A stretch of 64,000 nt of DNA from Methanocaldococcus lauensis (GTDB lineage: Archaea > AGJL01 > Methanococci > Methanococcales > Methanocaldococcaceae). The notes below the pieces were generated by a model. It was not told the DNA's origin, made no database searches, and saw only the letters and a list, made by a program, of their open reading frames with translations. This document shows positions 37,206-45,853 of the stretch, one piece after another. The stretch is taken from assembly GCA_902827205.1 (NCBI GenBank), contig LR792634.1, positions 1,240,001 through 1,304,000 of the forward strand, in the 5' to 3' direction. The position numbers were made by a program, and so were the translations under genes. Position 1 is the stretch's first letter. Each line of letters opens with the position of its first letter.

Positions 37206-39158
37206 TTATCTTCTAAACTGACTCATAAATTTAGGAATGTATTTTATAGCCATATTTAAACTCATAATTTCATAGTCATCTTTTAAATACCCTTTTTCCT
37301 TCAAAACTCTTCCAACCCAATCTGAAAATCTTTTATCTTGTATAACTACAACTCCATAATCGTTTTCTGTTCTTATTAACCTTCCAATCATTTGAATTAA
37401 GGTTCTTGCCATTCTATCAAAAGATGTCATTAAAAAAGCTCTCCAATGAGCATTTTTAATATTTCTCTTTTTGAATTTTTCTTCTAATATTTTTTGTTCT
37501 CTTAATATTAAAGGAGTAGGGACTGGAAAAGGTAGTGTGTCAATAACTACTCCAACTAACGCCTCGCCGGGAATATCTACCCCTTCGGCAAATCTTCCTG
37601 TTGCTAATAAAATTCCTCCAACTCTCTCAAATCTTTCTTTTAATTCCTTAGCCTCTTTTCCATCCATTCCTTGCTCATATACATGAATGTTTTTATTTTT
37701 AATATTAGTTTTGTCAATTTCTCTTTTTAGATATTTATAGAAGTTATCTAAATCTTCATAGCTTTTAAATAAAACTAAGGAGTTTCCATTTATTGCCTCC
37801 AATATTTTTAATAAGTTTTTATTAGCCTTTTCTCTATCTCTTTTTTCATACTTCATATCAACTCCATCTTTTAAACCTATAATTATCTTTCTATCTTTTG
37901 GAAATGGGCTCTCTAAAACTAAAAAATCTGGATTATCCACTCCTGTTTTTATAGCGTGCATTTCTAAGTTTCCTATGGTGGCGGAACAATGAATAACTAC
38001 TGCATTATTATAAAGTTCTTTTAAATGAGAACTAACAAAAACTGGCTCACATAGTAAGGAATTTTCACTTCTATAGATTACATAATTATCATTAATATAT
38101 TTTAAATTTTTGATATTTTCAATAAATTCAAGAATGTGCATATCAGACAATTTCCTCTTATGAATAAAATCGAGTTCTATAGAAATTAAAGCTCTATTAT
38201 CAATATTAAATTTAAGTTCATTTTTATCAATCTCTTCATTTTCATTAAATTTTAAAATTTTATTTTTTATATTGTTTATTTGATAGTATCCATCTAATAT
38301 AGATCCTAATATAGCCAATTCTGTCTTATATCTCCAAGAGTGTAATTCTCCATCAAAAATAATCGTTTCTTTGCAGATATCTAAATCTACATTTTTATTA
38401 ACTAAATAATTCTCAATAATTTCCCAGAAGTTTTCATCCTCAACATTTAATCTCTTTTTTAAAATATTTGGAGCGTAATAAATAGCCATATATTTCAATC
38501 TATTAATAGCCATATCTGGATTAATAACTATTGTAGAAGCATTTCTTACACTGTTCTCTAATTTGTGTGCCTCATCACAGATAATTATATCTATATCTCT
38601 TTTACTTTCAATATCTTCCTTTGCATAGTAAAACATACTATTATTTACTACAACAATATCAGCCAAAATACTATCAATTTTTGCCTTTTGATACTCACAA
38701 ACACAATAAGGACAGTGGTAAATTGTCTTATTTCCTAAATTTATTGCCTGTTTTTTAGTTCCACAGTAGCATATAGGTCTTTTATTTGGTCTATAAGGAC
38801 ATTTTTTGTTTAGTTGGCAGTATAACCTATTTGCTTTTCCACCCTTTGATTTACATATATAGTTACCTTTTCCCATCAGATAGGCAACCTTTAAATTATG
38901 CTTTATAGAACTTAAATCCTCGTAAATTCTAACCTGTTGGTCAATAGTTTCAGTTAAAATAACAACTTTTTTTCCCTTTTCAGCAAAATAAATGGCAGGA
39001 ATTAAATAACCCAAAGTTTTACCTACACCAGTTGGAGCCTCAATTATCAAATTTTTTTTATTTAAAATACTTTCATAAATTTTTAGCATCATTCTTTTTT
39101 GTGGCTCTCTAATCTTAGGATAAGGAAATTTCTCCATAATATATTTTTCAAAATCCAT
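37206..39158 (-). CDS. XPD/Rad3/DinG-type DNA helicase with iron-sulfur domain
   Basis: 650 residues, superfamily 2, 5'-3' helicase group. Walker A IEAPTGVGKTLG, then a cysteine-rich region (YICKSKGG, YCQLNKKCPYRP, CYCGTKK, HCPYCVCEY) with more cysteines than the four needed for the Fe-S cluster, the DEAH box IICDEAHKL, and C-terminal motifs IHCSATIG, GRFAEGVDIPG and QMIGRLIRTEND. Probably in DNA repair or recombination. As I recall it is MJ0942-like. Convergent with the tRNA-Ile side; ends at 37206. Confidence 0.92.
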   Translation of the reverse strand: MDFEKYIMEKFPYPKIREPQKRMMLKIYESILNKKNLIIEAPTGVGKTLGYLIPAIYFAEKGKKVVILTETIDQQVRIYEDLSSIKHNLKVAYLMGKGNYICKSKGGKANRLYCQLNKKCPYRPNKRPICYCGTKKQAINLGNKTIYHCPYCVCEYQKAKIDSILADIVVVNNSMFYYAKEDIESKRDIDIIICDEAHKLENSVRNASTIVINPDMAINRLKYMAIYYAPNILKKRLNVEDENFWEIIENYLVNKNVDLDICKETIIFDGELHSWRYKTELAILGSILDGYYQINNIKNKILKFNENEEIDKNELKFNIDNRALISIELDFIHKRKLSDMHILEFIENIKNLKYINDNYVIYRSENSLLCEPVFVSSHLKELYNNAVVIHCSATIGNLEMHAIKTGVDNPDFLVLESPFPKDRKIIIGLKDGVDMKYEKRDREKANKNLLKILEAINGNSLVLFKSYEDLDNFYKYLKREIDKTNIKNKNIHVYEQGMDGKEAKELKERFERVGGILLATGRFAEGVDIPGEALVGVVIDTLPFPVPTPLILREQKILEEKFKKRNIKNAHWRAFLMTSFDRMARTLIQMIGRLIRTENDYGVVVIQDKRFSDWVGRVLKEKGYLKDDYEIMSLNMAIKYIPKFMSQFRR

Positions 39159-39236
39159 AAAAATCCCAATTCTGTAAATTTTTTAAAAATATTATCTATA
39201 ACTGTGTAAATTCCAGTTAATGGATATTCTATAAAT

Positions 39237-40232
39237 TTATTTTTCAAAACTTATATCCAATAGCTCTTTTATAGCATGCCATTCAATTAAAGATGTTGGT
39301 TTAATAATATCATTAATAACATCATAAAATAAATATTTTCAAAGTAGCATATAACTCATCTTCAATTTCCTCATTTTCTATTATAATATTATCTTTGAAT
39401 TTTAATAAGATTTTTAAGATTTCATCTTTTTTATTTAAATTTTCTCTTATAGTATTTTTTAATTTACCCTTCTTAATATTAATCCATTGGTTTATGATTT
39501 CTTTAACAGGTTTCTTTTTATTAATCAGTGTAGAGATTTCATAAGGTAGAGAGATATATTTTAGGCAATAATCAATTTCTTCTTTGTTAAATCCTTCTTC
39601 TCTTAAAATGCTTTTAACAACATCTCTACTTAACCAATCAATTAAATAGTATTCTGAAGTATTTTCCAATGTAGAGTTTCTATAAATTTCCTCAATAAAC
39701 AAAGTATCGGATGTTAGACAAATAACATGGCATAGATGTTCCATTTTTGTTAAGGAAACAAATAGATTAAATAACTCATTTAGAAGGGTTTTATTTCCAT
39801 TGAAGTATATGTTTTTCAATTTTTGAAGTTCATCTATAACTAAAACTGGCATTTTACCTTCTTTAACAACATCTTTAATACTTTCTTTTATTTTAGCAAA
39901 CACATCATTTAATATTATATTGTTGAAATCGAAATTCTTTTCAATCCCAAATTTGCATACGCCTAAATTAAATTCTAACTTATTAGGAAGGTATTTTTTA
40001 TTTCCCTTTTCAAAAAATATACTTAAAAATTCATCTTTTGTAGGAGTAGCGTATTTTCTTAAGTTATAATAAAAAATACAATATCACTGTTTTCTAATTC
40101 TTTAATTACTCTCCTCATAACTGTTGATTTACCAGAAGATTTTGGTCCATAAACGAACAATATAGAGTTTGGCTCTAACAAACAATAATTTTTTAAAAAA
40201 TTTACTTCTCTTTCTCTATCGTAGAATTTCAT
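39237..40232 (-). pseudogene. Methanocaldococcal P-loop ATPase, inactivated copy B
   Basis: Starts at ATG 40232 (MKFYDREREV) with the Walker A loop YGPKSSGKSTVM. At about 40075-40080 one T is missing from a run of T relative to the intact copy, and the frame shifts before YYNLRKYATPTKDEF. The middle is open from 39903 to 39322 (PVLVIDELQKLKN, LTSDTLFIEEIYR). Near 39335 a deletion removes about 20 codons and shifts the frame again; the last codons, FYDVINDIIKPTSLIEW, are found in another frame to a TAA at 39237. Two independent lesions make sequencing error unlikely. Confidence 0.85.
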
Positions 40233-40255
40233 TATTTCACCCTAATAATTATGGA

Positions 40256-40475
40256 GTATCCCGAACCATAGGACTTCGTCCTATTGGTATGAACCTTTTA
40301 GAAAAAGGTTCATCAAAAAATTTTGGGGTATACCAATAGGGGTTACGCCCCTATGGTTCGGGATACCAAAAATTTACACCTCTGCTAAAAGCAGAGGTGT
40401 TAGGGAGTATAGCAATAGAGGGCTTCCCTCTATGCGGTGTATACCAATAGGGGGCTTTGCCCCATATGGTTAGTA
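40256..40475. repeat. Cluster of four palindromic GTATACC-type repeats and two perfect hairpins
   Basis: Palindromic copies at 40256-40290, 40327-40366, 40407-40437 and 40438-40475. Between them are two perfect hairpins: GAACCTTTT-AGA-AAAAGGTTC at 40291-40311 (nine pairs) and ACACCTCTGCT-AAA-AGCAGAGGTGT at 40376-40400 (eleven pairs). The copy at 40407 is a variant (CAATAGAGGGCTTCCCTCTATG). The cluster fills the gap between dead copy B and intact copy C of the ATPase. Confidence 0.88.
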
Positions 40476-40489
40476 GAATCTCATAAATT

Positions 40490-41527
40490 TCAAAGTTTTA
40501 GATTATTCAATAGTTCTTTAATGGAATACCATTTGGTTAAAGATGTTGGTTTAATAATGCCATTAATAACATCATAGAATAAGATTTCATTTTTAATAAG
40601 GAATTTTAAATAAGGCATTTCAGTTTTTTTAACATCTTTTTTATAGTTAATGGATATACTGTCTTTAAATTTTGATAATACCTTATAAATCATTTCTTCA
40701 TCTAATTCAGTGTTATCTATTAAGTATTTTATCTTATCCGCCTCTATGTTAATCCATTGTTTTATTGTTTCTTCAACAGTTAAGCCTAATTTTTTATTCT
40801 CAATTAACTCAGTTATTTCATAAGGTAGAGATATATATTTAGATGCATATTTTATTTCTTCTTCACTAAAACCTTCTTCTTTTAGAATATTTTTAATATC
40901 TTCTTTATTCAACCAATCAATTAAATAATACTTAGATGTCTTTTCTAAAGTAGAATTATTATAGATTTCTTCGATAAATAAGGTATCAGAAGTTAGGCAA
41001 ATAACGTGGCAGAGATGTCTAACTTTTGTTAAATGGACAAATAGATTAAATAACTCATTTAATAATGATTTTCCCTCTTCACTCCCATGATTGAAGTATA
41101 TATTTTTTAATTTTTGTAGTTCGTCAATGATTAAAACTGGCTTTTTTCCTTCTTTAACAACATCTTTAATACTTTCTTTTATTTTGGTAAAAACATCATT
41201 TAACATTATATTCTTGAAATCGAACTGTTCTTCAACCCCAAATTTGAAAATTTTTAAATCAATTTCTAGTTTATTTAGTAAGTATTTTTTAGCTCCTTTC
41301 TCAAAAAAGATTTCTAAAAATTCCTCTTTTGTGGGTGTTGCATATTCCCTTAAATCGTAATAAAAAAATATAACATCATCTCTTTTATTTAGTTCTTCTA
41401 TAACTTTAAGCACTACAGATGTCTTTCCAGAAGATTTTGGTCCATAAACGAACAATATAGAGTTTGGTTCTAATAAACAATAATTTTTTAAAAAATTTAC
41501 TTCTCTTTCTCTATCGTAGAATTTCAT
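40490..41527 (-). CDS. Methanocaldococcal P-loop ATPase (345-residue type), intact copy C
   Basis: 345 residues: MKFYDREREVNFL, Walker A YGPKSSGKTSV (28-38), Walker [13 protein letters not shown], the sensor CLTSDTLFIEEIYN, helical middle, and a C-terminal winged-helix-like domain (YDVINGIIKPTSLTKW). The frame opens at 41536 with a GTG, but GGTGG fits the ATG at 41527 and the paralogues start there. Bases 40551-40798 are identical to dead copy A. Repeats flank the gene on both sides. No partner gene; role unknown. Confidence 0.87.
   Translation of the reverse strand: MKFYDREREVNFLKNYCLLEPNSILFVYGPKSSGKTSVVLKVIEELNKRDDVIFFYYDLREYATPTKEEFLEIFFEKGAKKYLLNKLEIDLKIFKFGVEEQFDFKNIMLNDVFTKIKESIKDVVKEGKKPVLIIDELQKLKNIYFNHGSEEGKSLLNELFNLFVHLTKVRHLCHVICLTSDTLFIEEIYNNSTLEKTSKYYLIDWLNKEDIKNILKEEGFSEEEIKYASKYISLPYEITELIENKKLGLTVEETIKQWINIEADKIKYLIDNTELDEEMIYKVLSKFKDSISINYKKDVKKTEMPYLKFLIKNEILFYDVINGIIKPTSLTKWYSIKELLNNLKL
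40551..40798 (-). repeat. 248-bp tract identical to 14229-14476
   Basis: The counterpart of the tract in ATPase copy A. No mismatch by direct reading; the flanks diverge at once on both sides. Confidence 0.9.
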
Positions 41528-41579
41528 TATTTCCACCCGAATATTTATTAAAAAAATAAAAATACAAGCTTATGGAGGC

Positions 41580-41756
41580 GTATCCCAACCATAGGGGGCT
41601 CTGCCCCCTATTGGTATACGCCGCATAGAGGGAGACCCTCTATTGCTATACTCCCGATGTATTGCTTCCTAAAGGAAGCAATGCCTCTTTTTATTAAACT
41701 AATACAATCTTATGGGGAGTATACCAATAGAGGGGGTTTCACCCCCTCTATGGTTA
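41580..41756. repeat. Cluster of three palindromic GTATACC-type repeats and one perfect hairpin
   Basis: Copies at 41580-41619 (GTATCCCAACCATAGGGG and GCCCCCTATTGGTATAC halves), 41622-41652 (variant CGCATAGAGGG/CCCTCTATTGCTATAC) and 41718-41756. A nine-pair hairpin ATTGCTTCC-TAAA-GGAAGCAAT lies at 41661-41682. The cluster sits upstream of ATPase copy C and directly abuts the stop codon of the TatD-like gene. Confidence 0.88.
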
Positions 41757-41757
41757 T

Positions 41758-42531
41758 TTATTCTATATTTAACTTAAACAACTCTACAGCATTTTTATGG
41801 GATACTTTATTGATAATCTCTTTTTCAATACCATTAATCTTCATTTTTAAAACAGTTCTTGGAACTGCTAAGACATCAGATGCATTTGAAGAGCAATCAC
41901 TATTTAACAATATCTTGTTTGCAAAATCTTTATATTCTTTAACTATTTCAACAGCCTCTAATGGAGTTAATTTTCCTGGTTGGATGGTTAATCCTACATA
42001 GTAGTCATTGTCTAAAACCCATTTTGTTGTTTCTTTATTGCAATGTTCTATAACTATATTTTTATTTTTTAGATTTAGAGTATCTATTTCCTCCAGTATT
42101 ATTTTAGTTACTTCCTCTTTATTTCTTCTTGGAGTATGAACAACTGCAGGTATATTTAATTCTTCAGATAATTTTAACTGTTTTATAAAAACTTCTTTCT
42201 CCTCTTTAGTATTTTTTTCTAAACCAATTTCTCCAATTCCTACAACTTTATCATATTTTACATATTCATTTTTTATTTTATTTAATGCTTCATCAATCTC
42301 TGGAGGAATAGCCCTTGGATGAACCCCAACACAAATAAATAAATTTAATCCTACCTTTTTAGCCCTCTCCAACTCATTGATTAATATTTTTTCAACATGA
42401 GCCTCCCAAACTTTAACATTTTTCATTTCAAATGGATCATGTGCCAATGTTATAACTGCATCTAAGCATATAGCCATTAACTCTAAATCTTCCAATCCTC
42501 TTGTATCTGAATGAATGTGAGTGTCTATCAT
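41758..42531 (-). CDS. TatD-related metal-dependent hydrolase
   Basis: 257 residues of the amidohydrolase TIM barrel. Metal-binding HxH in [11 protein letters not shown] (5 and 7), [18 protein letters not shown] with the bridging Glu, [19 protein letters not shown], and [10 protein letters not shown] with the final Asp. Known relatives are DNases or unspecified phosphoesterases; the substrate is unknown. Gene order with the nitroreductase upstream (28 bases) suggests an operon. Confidence 0.8.
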   Translation of the reverse strand: MIDTHIHSDTRGLEDLELMAICLDAVITLAHDPFEMKNVKVWEAHVEKILINELERAKKVGLNLFICVGVHPRAIPPEIDEALNKIKNEYVKYDKVVGIGEIGLEKNTKEEKEVFIKQLKLSEELNIPAVVHTPRRNKEEVTKIILEEIDTLNLKNKNIVIEHCNKETTKWVLDNDYYVGLTIQPGKLTPLEAVEIVKEYKDFANKILLNSDCSSNASDVLAVPRTVLKMKINGIEKEIINKVSHKNAVELFKLNIE

Positions 42532-42558
42532 ATTCTCACCTATTTTTTTAAATACATT

Positions 42559-43149
42559 TTATTCCTCTGAAAGTGGAACTCCTACGGGCATTAATAGTAA
42601 TGGATATTCATCAATGCCCAATATATTTTTTATTTCATTGTCATAAAATGCTCCTACTGACACAGTTCCCAATCCTAATGATGTAGCCATTAAATAAATA
42701 TTCTGAGCTACATGCCCCACTTCCATATGAACATATCTAAATCCTCTATCTCCATAAACTCTTGTAGTTCTCTCAAAATCAGCGGCTATTATTATAACAA
42801 TTGGAGCTACGGCAATAAACATCTGTTTTAATGACGCCAACGCTAATTTTTGCCCTACTTCTTCATATAAAATTCTAACTATTGAATGTTTCTCAGGAAT
42901 GTATTTATAAACCCCTTCCTCTAAACCAATAACATCCCTAACATTTACATAAATTTCTAATGGATATGTAGCTCCAGCAGATGGGACTGTTTTAAATCCT
43001 CTACTGTCAGTTATTCCATATGCGGCAAATAACAAATGGGATAGTTCCTTTAAAGTTAATGGAGTAGAACTGTATTCTCTAATAGACCTTCTTTTTAATA
43101 AGACATCTTCTAACTTTATCTCTTCAATTTCTGGTAGTAATATTTCCAT
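42559..43149 (-). CDS. Nitroreductase-family protein (SagB-like)
   Basis: 196 residues. FMN-binding start LKRRSIREYSSTPL, PSAGATYPLEIYV (typical of the SagB-type dehydrogenase branch), and the C-terminal ATSLGLGTVSVGAF...GIDEYPLLLMPVG. Members oxidise or reduce small ligands with FMN; no peptide-cyclase partner is seen here. The GTG at 43158 would overlap its own GAGTGAT site, so the ATG at 43149 is used. Similar to MJ1384 as I recall. Confidence 0.85.
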   Translation of the reverse strand: MEILLPEIEEIKLEDVLLKRRSIREYSSTPLTLKELSHLLFAAYGITDSRGFKTVPSAGATYPLEIYVNVRDVIGLEEGVYKYIPEKHSIVRILYEEVGQKLALASLKQMFIAVAPIVIIIAADFERTTRVYGDRGFRYVHMEVGHVAQNIYLMATSLGLGTVSVGAFYDNEIKNILGIDEYPLLLMPVGVPLSEE

Positions 43150-43358
43150 ATCTATCACTCTCTGATTATTAAATAAACAAAATATTTATTCTTTAGTTTT
43201 TATAAATATTATGTGATTAATAATTTTTAATTTTTTTGGTTTAACAGAAGAAAAGAATTTTTAATGATATTTTTAGAGCAATAAAATTTTTAAATGAAAT
43301 ATTTATATATAAGATTAACAAAATTAAATTGAAGCATCTAATTTATTTATAAAAAGAA

Positions 43359-43805
43359 ATGGAATTAATAAAAGGAAAATCTGGACTATTAGAGAAAATT
43401 ATTATCAACCTATATGGGTTTATATCTGATTATGGAGAATCATTAGCAAAACCAATTTCTATATCGATAATTTTCATTTTTATTGTATGCCCAATATTAT
43501 TGTCTAATATTAGTTTAGGGTCAGTAATTAGTAATTGTATAAAATTCATAATTAAGCCAAATTATTATATTCACCTTTCATTAGAGCCTTTTAAAAACTC
43601 AATATTATACTATGACACATTACATGAACAAACATTAAGAGCATTTTTCCAGTTAGGAATTAATTATGATGCTATAAATCAAACATCTGATAAAATACTA
43701 AAACAACAATTAAAAACATTATACTCTTGGGAGCCTGTTATAAGAATCATCTCATTGATTTTGTTAGGTAGTTTATTTATAGCAATTAAAAGAAAATTAG
43801 AATGA
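43359..43805 (+). CDS. Membrane protein, possibly the C-terminal remnant of a larger one
   Basis: 148 residues with two membrane helices (PISISIIFIFIVCPILL near 32-48 and IRIISLILLGSLFIAI near the end) and a soluble middle. The segment YGFISDYGESLAKPI resembles the stretch just before the membrane domain in some pentapeptide-repeat channel-like proteins of Methanocaldococcus, which are longer. A stop codon lies two codons before the ATG and no ribosome binding site is visible, so it may be a fragment. Confidence 0.5.
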   Translation: MELIKGKSGLLEKIIINLYGFISDYGESLAKPISISIIFIFIVCPILLSNISLGSVISNCIKFIIKPNYYIHLSLEPFKNSILYYDTLHEQTLRAFFQLGINYDAINQTSDKILKQQLKTLYSWEPVIRIISLILLGSLFIAIKRKLE

Positions 43806-43864
43806 AAATAATAAATAATTTAATATAACACTATTTTAATATTGAATAATTTTTTGGTGATAAT

Positions 43865-45763
43865 ATGACATGGAAAGTTTTTCTTTTAATTTTTATAATT
43901 TGTTTTGTAGCTTTTTGTGGATGCACATTTAACAAAAACAATAATGTAGAGGAAAATAGTGAATTCAAGGTGGTTCCTGCAAATGAGGAACTATTTAAAG
44001 AATTTGTTAAAAAATCAATAAATAATAATTATTATGGAGTTTATAATACACTCGGTGGTTTTAAAGTAGCGGCAACTAATGTAAAACAAGATGTAAATAT
44101 AGAAGATATAAAATTTGGAGTTTCTCCAGATTCAAATATTGTAGAAAGATATTCAAAAACCAATGTGCAAGTAGAAGGAATTGATGAAGCAGATATAATA
44201 AAAACTGATGGAAATTATATTTATTTCACACCATTATGGAGTTATATTGTAAAATCTAATCTAAACTATCCCTATTCATACAGAGTAACATATATAATAA
44301 AGGCTCTTCCACCAGAATCAGCAAAAGTTATTAATAACATTTCAAAAGGTGGAAATCTATACCTATACAAAGATAATCTAATAATAATTAACTATAACAA
44401 AATATTAAACTACAATGTCTCAAATCCAAAAAATCCAGTATTAAAATGGGAAATGGATTTAAATGGCTCTTATGTGGATTCAAGGGTTTATAATGGAAAG
44501 TTGTATTTAATTGTATCAAAAAATGATTTAATCTGCCCAATCATTTGGAACGATGCAAAGATAAACTATATTAAATATTACATTCCAATAGTTCCAAACT
44601 CTATATTAAATAATTTTGATAAAACCTATATAATATCATCAATTGAAATAGATAGCGGGAAAATAAATAATGTAATCGCCACATCTGGAACTTATGATAC
44701 AACAGTGTATATGTCTAAAAATAATATATACTTTGCATATCATCTAACACCAAACGAAAACAAACTATTCCTTGAATTTTTAAAAGAAAATTCTCATAAA
44801 TACTTTCCAGAAAATATTGTCAATCTAATTGATAAAATTATAGAGGATAAACTCTTTGGCGATGAGGCAAAGTTTGTTGAAATTAGAACAATATTGAATG
44901 CATACTTCAAAACACTCCCAAGTGAAGAAAGATTAAACTTAATAAATAAAATAAACAAAGATTATGAAATATACCTTGAAAAACATTGGGAAGAATTGGA
45001 AAAAACTGGAATAATGAAAATAGATATAAATACATTCGAAGTTAAAAGTGGAAGCGTTCCCGGAAGATTAATAAATCAATTTGCAATGGATGAACATAAT
45101 AATTATTTAAGGGTGGCTACAACAATAGGAAACTATTGGAGATTCAGAGATAAAATGACAAATAACATATATGTTCTCGATAAAAATCTAAATATAGTTG
45201 GAAAACTCACCAATCTTGAAAAAGGAGAGAGAATATATGCAGTTAGATTCTTAGGAGATAAGGCATTTATAATTACATACAAAGAGACAGATCCATTACT
45301 TGTGATAGATTTGAAAAATCCAAAATCTCCAAAACTACTTGGGGAATTGAAAATTCCTGGATATTCAACATACTTACATCCAATAGGGGATAATAAACTT
45401 ATAGGCATAGGAAAGGATGATGATGGAAGAATAAAAATATCCTTATTTGATGTAAGCAATTACAGTAATCCAAAAGAGTTAGATAAATACAAACTTCCTG
45501 AATATTGGTCTCCAGCCCTTTACAATCATCATGCGTTTTTATGGGATGAAGATAAAAATATAATGGTAATTCCAGTAGAAACTCACGCTTATATATTCAA
45601 AATTGAAAATGATAGAATAACAATGGTAAAAGATGATAAACATAAATCAAATGTTTTAAGGTCTTTGTATATTAACAATTATATCTATACTTTCTCAAAC
45701 AATGAAATGCATATAATTGATGAAAATAATTGGAGTGTAATTAAAAAAGTTGATTTTACATAA
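43865..45763 (+). CDS. Lipoprotein with C-terminal beta-propeller domain
   Basis: 632 residues. Signal peptide FLLIFIICFVAFCGC gives a lipid-anchored Cys20 on the outer face. The phrase YSKTNVQVEGIDEADIIKTDG (about 97-117) is the hallmark of the Beta_propel family, followed by repeated blades such as LYLYKDNLIIINYN, LLVIDLKNPKSPK and YNHHAFLWDEDKN. Likely a surface protein for binding peptides or polymers; ligand unknown. GGTGATAAT precedes the ATG. Its end is convergent with fdhA. Confidence 0.85.
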   Translation: MTWKVFLLIFIICFVAFCGCTFNKNNNVEENSEFKVVPANEELFKEFVKKSINNNYYGVYNTLGGFKVAATNVKQDVNIEDIKFGVSPDSNIVERYSKTNVQVEGIDEADIIKTDGNYIYFTPLWSYIVKSNLNYPYSYRVTYIIKALPPESAKVINNISKGGNLYLYKDNLIIINYNKILNYNVSNPKNPVLKWEMDLNGSYVDSRVYNGKLYLIVSKNDLICPIIWNDAKINYIKYYIPIVPNSILNNFDKTYIISSIEIDSGKINNVIATSGTYDTTVYMSKNNIYFAYHLTPNENKLFLEFLKENSHKYFPENIVNLIDKIIEDKLFGDEAKFVEIRTILNAYFKTLPSEERLNLINKINKDYEIYLEKHWEELEKTGIMKIDINTFEVKSGSVPGRLINQFAMDEHNNYLRVATTIGNYWRFRDKMTNNIYVLDKNLNIVGKLTNLEKGERIYAVRFLGDKAFIITYKETDPLLVIDLKNPKSPKLLGELKIPGYSTYLHPIGDNKLIGIGKDDDGRIKISLFDVSNYSNPKELDKYKLPEYWSPALYNHHAFLWDEDKNIMVIPVETHAYIFKIENDRITMVKDDKHKSNVLRSLYINNYIYTFSNNEMHIIDENNWSVIKKVDFT

Positions 45764-45853
45764 AAAATCAAAGAATAGAATGGCTGTTTATAATCAACTT
45801 CTGGAATATATTCATAAATTTCTCTTTTAACTACATTCTAAGGAATAATGTCA

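Noticed and set aside
37066-39160. tRNA-Ile as an integration site for a mobile element
   Set aside because: No integrase gene and no repeat of the tRNA 3' end was seen nearby.
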